From assembly GCA_033002965.1 (NCBI GenBank), contig JAURVB010013214.1:62001-126000 (forward strand): a stretch of DNA of 64,000 nt, written 5' to 3'. The stretch comes from Piper betle. Its lineage: Eukaryota > Streptophyta > Magnoliopsida > Piperales > Piperaceae. Position 1 is the first letter of the stretch; each line of letters opens with the position of its first letter. The translations under genes and the position numbers were made by a program. The notes beneath the pieces were generated by a model. It did not search any database. It saw nothing but the letters and a program-made list of their open reading frames with translations, and had not been told where the DNA came from. Of the stretch, positions 45,593 through 58,820 are shown piece by piece.

Positions 45593-48500
45593 TGTAAAAT
45601 CTGTGACTCAAATCAGGGTTTTATACTTGTGAACCGATCGGTTCAACCGCCGATCTAAGTAGAGTCAGTTTTAGAACACATTTGCCAAGTCGATGCCGGC
45701 CATATGTTATAAACCATGAGGATCAAGTGTACCCAATTGTACGATGATAACGTCAGTAACACAACAGGAAAATGAGTTATCAGAATATACGACCGTATGC
45801 CAAATTTTATTTATTTTTGCCTTAGACCTTAGAAAACTCCGGTGGGTTGGTAGGTTTAGAACATGTTATTTTATTTTATTGAGTTTATTTTATTATATAG
45901 TATTTATCATATTTATTTTATATATTTTTAGAATTTATTATTATTATTGACTCAAGTTGGGAGCGAGTTAAGTTTTCTTTACAAAACTGCCCCTGACCCT
46001 TCTCTTCTTCTTCCCCGATCTCCTCCTCCAAATGTCTTGTTTTTCTTTTCCAACCCCCACTAGAAACCTCACCTCACCGTCGCCGCCCTAACCCCTATTC
46101 CTTTCCTCCCTTCTCTTCGTCACCTTTTGCCCGTTTCCTCTCACAGCTGCCCACTCCCACCACCTTGCAGGTGTCACCACCAGCCACCAAGTGGGTAACG
46201 ACCTCCGACAACCCTCCCTATCCCTTCACACACCCTTCCCTGGCCTAGACAACTACATGCACGGTGACCCATGCAAAAAACAGGCCCATCGCTTGCATGT
46301 GCTGTCCACCCGTGCACTCTTAGCCGACTAGCGCCGATGCCGGCCAATTGTGCACTACCTCTGGCCACACCGTCCGCCCCCTTAGCCGACGTCAACCTCC
46401 CCTAGCCCTTCTCCTCTCTCCCTAGCTGACACCACCTCTCAGCTGCCCTCACCTTAACCAACCACAATCCACGGCCACCGCCGGTGGCTAGCCGTCGCCA
46501 CTGGACATTGGTGCTCCGGCAACCTCGAACCACCCTCTCCCTCACCGGTTTCACTAATGAGACAACAACCACAGCCGCTGTCTCCCTCCTCACGGCACCG
46601 GCAATTGTGGCCGTCGCCACCATCGCCGTGTAATCGCCAACTTAGGTATACAATTTAATTTTTGTTTCATTTTATATGATGGATCATCATTAGCATGTAC
46701 ATCATTGTGGTTATATTCATAAATTTGATTTCTGGACTAATTTTAGGATCTTGAGATTTTTGCTTGTTATTGTAAATGCTTATGTTGTTGTAATTAGGGA
46801 AAATATTTGATTAGTTAATTAAAAATACATGTTTATCGATGTTTACTGTTAATTAATGTTAGATAATTAAATTCATGAATTATCATAATTGAGTATTAGT
46901 TTGATTATCTAAATCATAATTCTTATTTAGTTAATTGATATGTTTAATTACGTATTAATAAATTTGTGATGTTGATGACATGATCACTTAGGAATGTAGA
47001 TTCATATGGCTAGGTACAAATTGATGAAATGGTTGTTTAATAATAGTAAGATTGTTATTAGTGTCGACATTTGAATTTTATTGTATTACGATTATATGGA
47101 ATTAACTACAAGTTTATCACACATATATGAGATGATTATTAGGATTTGTATAGACTGATCAGGATAGATATGATTGTCCTAGTATTGTTTGATTTATCCA
47201 TCATGTCATTTATGTATCATGTGGGTATACATGGGCTTTAGAATTTAGTCATGTTTGTGTAGGTTCGGCGTAGGAGCTCACCGCATAGGCGGGATACCCC
47301 ATTAAGAGCTTCTACTAGGTCCATTTTTTACTTGTACTCTTGTTTGTCAATCTCTTATATTGCTGCTTTGGATTATATATTGTAGGACATGTTAAGTGGT
47401 TGATTTATTGGACCCCACTTAACATGGGTCATTTTAACGAACTAGTTTTCAGGATTAATAACCCTCGAGAATGAGATCCCTCAAGTATGATTTCAAAAAT
47501 AAGATCCATTGTAAGTTGCCTTCGGGTCTAAAATACTAAATCCCTTCCTAGGTTTATATATGGCTTTATCAAATTTTTTATGAGATGAGAGATGGTGAAA
47601 CCGACCCACACGTATCATGAGCGGGTGCACGTGCCAGTCACAGGGGGTTTAGGATTAGTAAGAGGGTTGTTCCATTCTCGAGGGATCCTCACAACCCACG
47701 TTTTGAGCTCCTTACACCAAGAGAAAGGTGTGGTTTACCAGTAGTGTTGGGTATAGCGCACATCCAGACATGTGGTTCAAAGGGTAATAAAGGTGAGACT
47801 GCCTCAGAGTACTCGACTTTCGTGCTCGAGACCAAGAGAAATATGGAGGATCAGAGATGGTTTAGGATATAGTGGTAGTCTCGAGGGATCAGAAAAAATG
47901 AGAAAATGTTGAGACAGGCACCAAACCAGTCAATTTGGGATGCCATCTCGACTATAACTCGATGGCTCCTTATTAGTTACCCTTATGAGAGATCTGGTGA
48001 AGTATATGCATGTTTTCTTTTCATGAGAGTTAGCTCTCATTAACAGTTTTATATTAGTTATTTTCTGGACCAGTGACAACCGTTGCTAACGATTTTCCAT
48101 TATATATGTAGGTGAGCGTTAGACACAATAGGATATGCCGGAATTGATAAATAAGTAGTGACATCTTTGTACACACACATGCCTAACGATAGGATGCTTT
48201 ATTGTGTTTCTCATGAATGTGTAAATTTTTTGATGAAATATTTTGATGATGTTTAATGCATAGTTAACTTGTTTTGTGATTGAAGTTAGTAAACTACTAG
48301 CCATATTATGTGATGTTATGATTTATTTTTGCTATTATATATATATATATATATATATATTGTGATATAATGATAGACAAGGTGGTTTCCTTATTGCACT
48401 TTTAGGGGAAACTCTATCAGTTTATTTACAGATTTTTATAATATTTAATTGATTGGAGTATGATTCTTTTGTCATAATTATCATCCACGTAGCATCCTTT

Positions 48501-48673
48501 TAGGTTGTGCATTTCATACATTCATCATGTCATTCTTTTCATCTTATGACGCTTTGAGCAAATTTCTTCTGCTTAAGTACGGGTCAACCTAATTAATCAA
48601 ATTTTGAGAATTGGTTTGATCTCCCATAACATTTCCACTTCGATTAATAGCAAACCGGATTTGGGATGTTGCA
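45593..48673 (+). repeat. 5' LTR of element 2
   Basis: It starts TGTAAAATCTGTGACTC and ends GGGATGTTGCA. The GC-rich block is at about 45980-46640, GGAGCTCACCGCATAGGCGG at about 47273, a TATA-like TTTATATATGG at about 47550, the GTAGGTGAG segment near 48107, and GCACTTTTAGGGGAAACTCT near 48395. Open frames at 46174-46623 (minus) lie in the GC-rich block and are not supported. Confidence 0.88.
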
Positions 48674-48839
48674 AGCTTGGTATGAGAGCCGACTTTTAGT
48701 CGATTAAGATGATAGATGTCATTACAGGTCATGTGTGTGCAAAGAATGGTCTGTGTCAAGCTGGAAGGTATGTTTCTCTTTTATTGTCTTATTTTACAAA
48801 TTTTTCACTAGTTAGTTGCATGACAATGTATCCATGATT

Positions 48840-51800
48840 TGATTAGTGAAAGTTGATGGCCATGGTAGTACAGACCCGCAAGACTAAGAATAGAGCACCA
48901 TCACCTTCACCACCTACACGTACCAGCCTAAGCCATGGCCACAACAAAATGACATCTAGCCAACCAAGAGCCCTATAGCTGTCAGGAAATTCTAGTGTGC
49001 CAATCTCAGTCAGCCGCCATAGTGAAAGCCGATGTAGTGATAGCCGCCATGGATAGAGTAGCCGTCAGACCAAAAGGCATAGAGCCCAGTTAGTAGAGGC
49101 TCAGATACAGATACAACAGAATTAGGAGGAGTTTAGTAGAGACCTTCTGCAGATAGCTCTCTCCATAGCCACGGCAGAGAAGAGGCTAGCTGTGGATGAC
49201 AAGGCATGAGGGTAGCCTACTTTCCCAATGGGCCCTCCACAGCCTCCTCCTCCCCCATTGCTGCATAGGGGGACCAGTCCTACAACAACTCCTCTGATTG
49301 CCCCGTTGCAAACTAGGATGAGTACAAATGGTAGTGGACCACCTAGAGCAGGCAATGGAGGGACATCAGGTGGTAGTGGCGCTACAGGATTAAGTAGTAC
49401 CCCAGTAAAGATAGTGCCGACGCTTCATCAATACAAACTCAAAGAAGGATCCAACAGATTAGCAATTGCAAGGAATCTCGGACTATGACAGTATGAATGA
49501 TTTGTGAAGAATGGAGGAAGCCTATTCGTAGGAAAGCTAGATGCAAAGGATGCTTTCCTAAGAATCTAGCATTTCTATGAAGGGCTTCAATATGAGATTC
49601 GCGTGGCCAATGTGAACAAAGTGATTTCTACCTTTGGAGATGTAGTGAGAGCAGCAGGAAAGGCTGAGGCTATTATTGAGATTACAATAAGAAACAGCAG
49701 CACCCTCGGCCATATCAACCTGATCAGGGAACACAACAAAAGCGGCAGATAGATGTCCCACTTGCTAGAGGGCGTTGGATGGATAAGCCCAAGATGGTAG
49801 ACACCTCCATGTCAGAACTGTGGACGTCGACATGGGGGAATATGCAAAGCTGGTACCGATGTATGTTTCAATTGTAGTCAATTGGGACATCGGGTAGCAG
49901 TGTGTTCGACTGCACCACACCAACAACCAGCCCTTCCAGTACCACCACAACGACTATTACTTCTAGCTCCCCCTCCACAACAACAGTAGAGAAGCCAACA
50001 GGGACAAGGTCAAGGACAACGTGGTAGTGGTCAACAGTTGCATAGATAGCAGCAACAAAGGGGACAGAATCAAAGAGGAATGATGGCTGCAAGAAAGGTT
50101 AGACAACCAAGGGTAGATAATAGGCACCACCAACAATACTTGCTACCCTGGCACAGTAGAAGGAGCAGTAGCCTATTATGATGTACGCAGCCATGGTTGT
50201 AGAAGCATTGGAAGATACAAACGTCATGACAGGTACACTTCTCGTTGGCTCTGTACCTGCAAGAGTTTTATTTGATTCTGATAACACACATTCTTCTATA
50301 TCATATGCACACACACATAGGATTGAAGGTCAAATAGATGATTTAGGACATTCAATATTAGTATCCACTCCTGCTAGTAGAGTTATAGCTATAAGTGCGT
50401 GTGTGCATAATGTCCTTGCTGTGATTTAACAATGACAATTAGTAGCGGATTTGATATTATTCAGGATGATGCAGTTCGATGTAATCTTCAAAATGGATTG
50501 GATGTCGAGATAGGGAACTTTGATAGATTGCCAAAGGAAGAGGGTGACTTTCCATCGTGGAAGTGCCGCTTTTTCTTCCTGGGTCAGGGCAGAGAAAGAA
50601 AACAAGGTTGGATCTCCCATCAGAGTGCACTGAGAAAGTTGGACAGAGGTTGTGAATTAGTGACGATAGCCTTAGTATAGACCGAGCTGAATGGTCTAGA
50701 GGATAGGTTTAGCATTGAGTAGATCTTCGTAATCAAGGAAATCATAGATGTTTTTCCAGATGAAGTCACTGGTTTGGTACCAGAGAGAGAAGTGGAATTT
50801 GCTATCAACTTGATGCTAGGAACAACACCCATTTCTAGAGCACCATACAGGATGGCGCCACTCAAGCTTCAGGAACTCAAGGAGCAGCTGCAAACACTGT
50901 TCCATCAGGGATGTATCAGACCGAGTGTGTCACCATGGGGAGCACTAGCATTGTTAATGAGGAAGAAAGATGGAGGCATGTGTTTGTGCATTGACTATAG
51001 GATGCTAAAGCATGTAACCATCAAAAAATAGATATTCCCTTCCTCGCATTGATGACTTATTTGACCGGTTGAGCTCAGTAGTGGTCTCTTCAAAGATTGA
51101 CTTCAGAGCTTGTTCTCAGCTTGCCAGAAGGACATGATGATTTAGTGGTCCACACAAACGCATCAAGAGTTGGCCTTGGATGTGTCTTGACCCAGAGAGA
51201 CAAAGTTATTGCCTAAGCATCTCGCTAGCTAAAGGTGCATGAGCATAACTATCCTACTAATGACCTAGAACTTGCAGCAGTGATCTATGCCCTTAGAACA
51301 CAGAGGCATTACCTCTATGGGACTTCTTTTAAGCTTTTGACTGATCACAAAATTTTGAAATATATCTTTACACAGAAAGATCTGAACAACAAACAAAAGA
51401 GATGGTTGGAATTGTTGTCTAATTTTGAGATTGATATTTCATACCATAAAGGTAAGGTGAATGTAGTATCAGACGCTTTAAGTAGGATGCCATTTCGCTG
51501 TTCAATGGGAATAGCAGTAGTTTTAGTAACTCAGAGTGATACAGGCCAAAGGCAGTTAGTGGGAATGATGGCAAGACTCTCGATTCAATCAGTGGTTAGA
51601 GAAGAGAATTTACAGAGATTTGGCTAGAGATGTAGATGGATTAGTCAGACTGAGACGTCGTCTTTTTGAACCTAAAATCCTCGAGTATCCCAGACTTCAC
51701 AATACTATTCTTCATGAATCCCACACTTCGACATGCACAGTGCATCCGGGAGGAGTGAAGATCTATCTTGATGTTCGGTGATCATATTAGTGGCCAGGAT

Positions 51801-53065
51801 TGAAGATGGATTTTTTGATACAGTCGCTAGGTATTTGGTTTGCCAATAGGTGAAAGCTGAACACGTTGGAACTTTACAGCCATCGGAAACCCCAGAGTGG
51901 AAATGAGAGAGTATTACATATGATTTTGTGACAGGTTTCCCTAGACCCGTCAACAGAGAAATGTCATGTGGGTAATAGTGGAGTGACTCTCGAAGAGTGT
52001 ACATTTCATACCAATCAGGATGGATTACCCACTAACCACTTTGGCGACATTATATAGAGACCAGATAGGACAACTACATGGAGTGCCTTTGGAGATTATA
52101 TCGGACAGAGATCCACGGTTTACATCCAGATTCTGGAGAGCATTTCAGACAACCATGCACACAGAGTCGATGTTCAGCACCCACCCTTAGACTGATGGGC
52201 AATCCAAGAGGACCATCCAGCTCCTTGAGGATTTGCTTAGGGCATGTATGCTTGACTTTGGAGGTAGTTGGGAAGAACCCTTGCCCTTAGTAGAATTCAC
52301 ATACAACAACAGTTATCAGGCTAGCATTGGAATGACACCGTTTGAAGCACTATATGGTAGGTCATGTAGATCTCCAGTGTGTTGGGTTCAAGGCAGTGAG
52401 CCGATGGTAGTTGATCCAGAGATGATTCAGCACACACAGGAGGTAGTGATGCGAATCCAAGAGAGAACAAGGTCAGTTCAAGACCGACAAAAGAGCTATG
52501 CCGACCAGCACCGACGTGAGGTTCACTTCGCCGTCAGAGATCATGTTCTCCTGAAAGTCTCCCTAACCAAAGGAAACATGAGATTTGGTGAGCAAGGGAA
52601 ATTCAATCCTTGATAAATTGGCTCGTTCGATGTTCTAGAGCACATCGGCCAAGTGGCATATCATCTTGCATTACCACCTCACCTATTAGCCGTCCATGAC
52701 ATATTCTATGTATCCCTACTGAAGAAGTATCATCAAGACAACTCTCACATCATCAGCTTTCGAGAGATAGAGTTTCACGCGGACTTGACGTATAAAGAGG
52801 ATGTTGTGAAGATTGCTGATCGTAGGATGAAGATTCTTAGACAAAATAAAATTCCCTTGATACGAGTGTAGTAGACTTGACATGGAGTTGAAGAGTCAAC
52901 ATGGGGACTCGAAAATGAGATCAAGAGGAGATATCCAAAGTTGTTTGAGCAACCAACTACTTGACAAGGTATTCTACCTCAAAGTTTCAACTTGTATAGA
53001 TAGTGCATGTTAGTCAAACCTCCTTGATTTAAAATTTTGGGGAAGAATGTTTTATGAGGGAAGGT
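48840..53065 (+). pseudogene. gag-pol remnants of element 2
   Basis: Gag begins near 48855 (MVVQTRKTKNRAPS) and includes an intact CCHC knuckle, CFNCSQLGHRVAVC, at 49864-49905. Protease (50178-50426) has FDSDNTHSSIS where DSG is expected, so the catalytic Gly is changed. Reverse transcriptase starts well (50760-51030: [52 protein letters not shown]) but jumps at about 51115 from SSKIDFRA straight to the region just before RNase H, losing the YxDD catalytic core. RNase H (51130-51500) has HEHNYPTNDLELAAVIYALR. Integrase (51600-52610) ends with YNNSYQASIGMTPFEALYGR. The chromodomain (about 52780-52970) has HGVEESTWGLENEIKRRYPK. Several stops interrupt the frame. Confidence 0.85.
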
Positions 53066-55980
53066 TGTAAAACATGTGACTCGAGTCAGGGTTTTATACT
53101 CGTGAACCGATCGGTTCAGCCGTTAGTCCGACTTGAATCAGTTTCAGAACACACGCACCGAGCCGAGGCCGGCCATGTGTCATGAGCCACGAGGGTCAAG
53201 TGTACCTGAGCGTATGATGATAACGTTAGTAACATAATAGGAAAAAGAGCTATCAGAATATACGACAGTATGCTGGAATTTTCTTATTTCATGCATTAAA
53301 TCGTACAAATTATAATAAGCCGTCTACTGTGTTAGGATGTGTTAGATAGGAATTTGGTTGGGTTGGAAGGTTTAGAACATGTTATTTTATTTTATTGATC
53401 TTATTTTATTTTATAGTATTTTATCATATTTATTTTATATTTTTTAAGAATTTATTTATTATTATTGACTTGAGTCAGGAGCGAGTCAAGTTTTATTTAC
53501 AAAATTGCCCCTAACCATTTTCTTCTTCATCCCAGGTCTCCTCCCCCAAACACCGCTGACCCTTTGCTTTTTTTTCCAACCCCCGATGGTGACCTCCCAC
53601 ATCGTCGACCTAGACAACCACATGCAAGACGACCCAAGCAAAAAACAGGGTTGCCGCTTGCATGAGCTGTCATCGGGTACTAGCGCCACCGCCAACCAAT
53701 CGCAAACAGCCTCCGACCACACTCTCCACCCCTCTAGCAGACCTCAACCCCCCTAGCCCTTCTCCCCTCTCCCTAGCTGACACCACCTCTTAGCCGCCTT
53801 CACTTTAGCCGGCCACAACCCACGGCCACTGCAGGCTAGTGGCGCTCCGGCCACCTTGAGCCACCCTCCCCCTCTTCGGTTTTGCTCGTGGGATGGCAAC
53901 CACAGCCTGCGTCTCCCTCCTCACCGCACTAACAACCGCGGCCATCACCGCGTAATCGCTGACTTAGGAATATGATTTAATTTTTATTTCATTTTATATG
54001 CTTGATCACCATTAGCATCTATATCATTGTGGTTATGTTCATAACTTTGATTTGTGTACTGATTTTAGGATCTTGAGATTTATTGCTTGTTATTGTAAAT
54101 GCTTATGTTGTTGTAATTATGGAAAATATTTGATTAGTTAATTAAAAATATGTGTTTGTCGATATTTGCTGTTAATCAATGTTAGATAAGTAGACTCATG
54201 AATTATACATCTAGTTCTAATGATTAATTTGTCATAAATGTGTATTAGTTTGATTATCTAAATTATGATCCTTATTTAGTTAATTGATATGTTTAATTAC
54301 ATATTAACAAATTTGTGATGATCACTTAGGAATGTAGATTCATATGGCTAGTACTAATTGATGAAATGGTTGTATAATAATAGTAAGATTGTTATTTGTG
54401 TTGACATTTAAATTCAATTGCATGACCATGATATGGAATTCACTACAGGTTTTATCACGCATATATGACATGATTATTATGACTTGTTTGGATTGATCAA
54501 AAGACATGATTGTCCTAGTATTGTTTGATTTATCCATCATTTTATTCATGTATCATATGGGTGTACATGGGCTTTAGAATTTAGTCCTGTTTGTATAGGT
54601 TCAGTCTAAGAGCTTGCTGCATAGGCGCGATACCCCATTTTGAGCTTCTACGAGGTCCGTTTAGGACTCGTGCTCTTATTTGTTGATCACTTCTATTGTT
54701 GCTTTGAATTGTATATTGTAGGACCTATTAAGTGGCTGATTTATCGAACCCCACTTAACATGAGTCATTTTAAGGAACCAGTTTCCCAGATTACTAACCC
54801 CAAGGATGAGATCCCTTCAGCATGATTTCGAAAACAAGATCCACCGCAAGTTGCCTTCGCGCCTAAAATATTCAATCCCTTCCAAGGCCTATATATGGTT
54901 TTATTGAATTTTCAGTGAGATGAGAGATGGTGAAACTGACTTGCACGTACCATGGACTAGTGCACGTGCCAGTCACAGCGGACTCTGGATTAGTGAGAGG
55001 GTTGTTCTATTCCTGAGGGATCCCCACAACCTATGTTTTGAGTTCCTCACACCCGAAGAAATGTGGGGTTTACGGGTACTATTTGGTAAAGTGCACGTCC
55101 AGACATGTGGTTCAAAGTGTAATAAAGGAGGCTGCTTGATAGTACTCAATTTTCGTGCTCAAGGCCAGGAAAAATATGGAGGATCAAAGATGCTTCAGGA
55201 TATACTGGTAGTCTCAAGAGACCAGAAAAAAGAGAAAATACTAAGAGAGGCATCAGACTAGTGAGTTTGAGATGTCATCTAGACTATAGCTCGATGGCTC
55301 CTCAGTAGTTACCCTTATAAGAGTTTTGGTGAAGTATATGCATGTTTTCTTTTCATGAAAATTAGCTCTCATTGACAGTTTTATATTAGTTATTTTCTGG
55401 ACCAGTGACAACCGTTGCCGACAGTTTTCTATTATATATGTAGGTGAGCATAGACACAATAGGATATGCCAGACTTGACAAATGAGCAGTGACATCCTTA
55501 CACACACACATGCCTGACGATAGGACGCTTTATTGTATTGCTCATTAATGTGTAAAACTTTTGATGAAATATTGTGATGATGATTAATGCATGGTTAAAC
55601 TAGTTTTGTGAATGAAGTTAGTAAACTGCTAGTCATGTAATCATGATTTAGAAATGATGTGATACGTTTTTGCTATTTCTTGTATATATATATATATATA
55701 TATATTGTGATGTAATGATGGCAGGGTGGTTTCCTTATTGTACTTTTAGGGGAAACTCTGTATATTTATTTAAAAGATTTTTATAATATTTAATCAATTA
55801 TAGTGTGATTTATTTGTCAACATATCATCCACATAGTGTCCTGCTAAGTTGTGCATTTCATACATTCATAATGACATTCTTTTCATCTTATGACGGTTAG
55901 AGTAGTTCTCTTATGCTTAAGTTCGGGTTAATCGAATTTTGAGAATCGGTGTGGTAGCAAATCGGAGTTGGGGTATTAGA
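53066..55980 (+). repeat. 3' LTR of element 2
   Basis: It starts TGTAAAACATGTGACTC and ends GGAGTTGGGGTATTAGA, aligning with the 5' LTR end GGATTTGGGATGTTGCA. The same landmark order is present, with a GC-rich block at about 53500-53960 that is shorter than in the 5' copy. The exact last base is uncertain by two or three positions. The 113-codon frame at 54920-55261 lies in the conserved transcript-start region of the LTR and is not supported as a gene. Confidence 0.85.
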
Positions 55981-57619
55981 CACTGCCTTATTCCTAGTGG
56001 GTTTGGTATAGAGTGATGAGAGACCGGTTATGATACGTGCTCTAGAGTCATACAATAATGATTATAAACTATGATACTTGATTTCCATGTGTGGGACTGC
56101 GGACACTTCAAATGGGAATGACCCACAAACCTCTAGCTTACGCTGCCCTTCCTATGATTTATGATTTATAATAAGATTAATTTGATCTTACCCTCATGCA
56201 ACACAAACTCATAGGTACACTGCCCTGGTATTTGTCGAAGAACCTCCATAATTTGATTTGAAAAAGAAGATTGATTTAGAAAGGATTTTATGATTTTATA
56301 ATCATGCTTTGCATGATTTATCAAATGTTTTCAATCAAAAGTATATCACCAGATTTGTTTTATATGATTTATGATCAAAGAATTTTAAAGAGAGTTAGAT
56401 TGATGTGCACGTTTTAATTGATATTTTTCAAAATGTTTTATACGTGATTTTGAAAATGAATATTTTATTGGTTTGATTTTATGTGATTATCTACTTGTGG
56501 TTAAGATGTGTTCTCTCTACGTACTTTAACCACCTTGCAGGTAGGCAAAGAGATTAGAGACTCAGATATGATTAGATCCATTCAATCACAAGTAAATGTG
56601 ATCCCGGTATAAGGTGCTAGCATTTGATTAAAGAAAAATGTCACACTGATAAACTTGACTAAAGTTATAATGTTTAACACCCATATGAGATTGAAAGAAA
56701 AAAATCGGGGCATGATAGTGACTTTTTTGAAAATTCCTAGCAACTACTACGGAAGCTTCCTAGCCCTCATAATTTGTGTGATCCTTATCTTATCATTACT
56801 CACATGTTGAGTTGGGGATTCTTTCTTAGGTTGTAAGGTACCACCTTTCTTTCTAATTTATCTTTTTAATCCCAAGTATTAGCTTAAACTAGTAAGGTTA
56901 TCCACGTGAGCTCATCATTTCTCCATGTGCGATGTCACAATCAAGCATGCTTTATTGGTTAAGCATTACTTGATCACCTTCCTAGCAACTTCCACATGGG
57001 GACCATAACATGATTAAAGCATAAAAACTTCTTTACCAATTCCCACCTTATTTAGAATAAGCCATTCCTTGCAAATAGCATTTATTAAATATAATTAGAC
57101 TGGGAAGCAACAAAAGCTTATATTTTATTTATTTATCCAAAATCCTTATTTTATATAGAAATTGAATATAAAATTATGCTAAGATATATAAAATATATTT
57201 AATTTTATTCTAAATAATTACTTTTTAAAAGAATTATGAGGTGCTAAGGTTTTGCGAGGATTTAACTTGTTTGATTGTGATCTTAATTTACTCTCATCCA
57301 CTAACCTTCATACTTAACGTCCCATATTTAAAAAATATCAATTGTCACTCTATTGACTCAGCTCAAGTGCAACGTGGTGGATCAAATTATTTATTCTAAA
57401 ACGATTAGCCAAAGTTATTGTAAGCACTTCTCCACATAATGTATCAGATCTTATCCTAATAAATATTAAAAGTGAGACTAATTTTGTAGAATCTTACAAT
57501 CTCTCATAAAAAAGAATCTCAAGTCAACTCCATGAACTCATTATGATGTACTTAAAACATCCCCAATAACAAAAACAACCACTCAAATATACCCCTTAGA
57601 CCAACACAATCTGTTAGGA
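55981..57619. other. AT-rich flank right of element 2
   Basis: No gene. The first 700 bp have repeat-like text (for example TTGCAGGTAGGCAAAGAGAT at 56535) similar in style to plant LTRs, so element 2 may sit inside an older element. The remainder is plain AT-rich DNA. Confidence 0.4.
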
Positions 57620-57945
57620 GGCCATGATACTACTATAATAGGATTGATATATGAAAGAACTTAATAAAAAACACATATATGATTCTTTACTTTAATAAAG
57701 ATCTTCATGAAATATACATTATACACCATATAGCCTACTAGTGAATTCATTAAGGAGCTTAGAATGTGAATCTTAATTCAACATGAATATTCAAACATTT
57801 ATTTATAGACTTTGAGAACTCATTATATAATATTTTTCTAATTAATAGGTTCACATTCATATTCAATGTTACCTCCCAATATTTGTTCAACTTTTCACTT
57901 ATCTACAAGATTCAAATAACAAAATTAGGCTTATTTTTCTATATC
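57620..57945. repeat. Unclassified direct repeat, copy 1
   Basis: About 330 bp sharing ordered phrases with 58484-58820: GAACTTAATAAA, ATCTTCATGAAATATACATT, ACTTATTTATAGA-type text, TTGAGAACTCATT, AATAGGTTCACAT, ATATTCAATGTTAC, and GTTCAACTTTTCACTTA. The copies are diverged and spaced about 870 bp apart in the same direction. Confidence 0.7.
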
Positions 57946-58153
57946 CTCGTTTAAACCTAATTTACTTCATTCTTAATTCATGTTAATTTTATTTGCATGG
58001 CTTCCATCTTCCTTGTTCATTTTTTTGTCTCGTCATTTATTAGTGCTCTTCCCATCTTACCCTTTTCATCTTCTTCGCTTAGCTTGCTTTCTTCACCCCT
58101 TCACAACATTTTTTTCGATGTTGATGCACCGACTTCCTTCCCCCAAAACACTG

Positions 58154-58255
58154 TCATCTATTTCATGAATAGATGACAAAGAGAGCATATGAAAACGTCC
58201 CCCTTATATCTCACTGCATTCATCAAGATACCTTCATCTATCTTTTGATAGATGA
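58154..58255. repeat. Two small related hairpins
   Basis: TCATCTAT/ATAGATGA with a 7-base loop lies at 58154-58176, and TCATCTATC/GATAGATGA with a 4-base loop at 58234-58255. Both are closely followed by AAGAGAG and lie between the two direct repeats. Confidence 0.7.
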
Positions 58256-58483
58256 TGAAGAGAGTTTTCTTGTTCTTCTTCACTCCAAACTCACAACATT
58301 TTCCTCTCTTTGCTCCATGAACATTGTCTCACATTTGACCCCTCTAAGCCTTCTTTGACAGTGTTGTATCTCACAATGGATTGAAAGAGAGTTTCCTTCA
58401 CTCTCTTCAAGTCGTGTAAAATCTTTTTGGTGCGTCTTCATCTTATGACACTATGTAGCTAGAGTTGCATCTATTGTATCCCA

Positions 58484-58820
58484 CTATGATAGAGATTGAA
58501 ATACAAAAGAACTTGATAATATTACATTAATAACAAAAATATAAATATGAGGACAACATGATTTTTCATTTAATGAAAATCTTCATTAAATATACATTAT
58601 GCACCATTAAACCTATTATGAATTCATTTGGAGATCAACATGAGTCGCAATTTAACATAAATATACAAACACTTATTTATAGATTTTGAGAACTCATTTT
58701 GCAATATTATTTTCATTAATAGGTTCACATCAATATTCAATGTTACTTCATGATATTCTGTTCAACTTTTCACTTACCTAGAAGATTTAGATAATAAAAC
58801 TAGGTTTACTTTTTAACATC
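58484..58820. repeat. Unclassified direct repeat, copy 2
   Basis: Partner of 57620-57945. It starts around TATGATAGAGATTGAAATAC and ends around GATAATAAAACTAGG. A further fragment of the same start (GTATCTCACAATGGATTGAA) appears at about 58367. Confidence 0.7.

Larger units (their letters stand above)
45593..55980 (+). mobile_element. Long-LTR Ty3/gypsy chromovirus (element 2), complete in outline, non-functional
   Basis: Two related LTRs (45593-48673, 3081 bp; 53066-55980, 2915 bp), both starting TGTAAAA, flank a 4.4-kb internal region. A primer-binding site TGGTATGAGAGCC (48678-48690, one base different from the initiator-Met type) follows the 5' LTR, and a purine tract GAGGGAAGG precedes the 3' LTR. 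Both LTRs carry the family landmarks and a TA microsatellite at the same place (48336-48361; 55681-55705). The LTRs differ at many positions, so the insertion is old. No target duplication is seen (TTTAG left, CACTG right). The internal region encodes gag, protease, a deleted reverse transcriptase, RNase H, integrase and a chromodomain. Confidence 0.88.

Noticed and set aside
54920..55261. 113-codon frame in the 3' LTR of element 2
   Set aside because: It sits in the conserved LTR segment present in all copies, where sister copies have stops.
58154..58255. The two hairpins as a possible microRNA precursor
   Set aside because: The stems are only 8-9 bp, far too short for a plant microRNA precursor.
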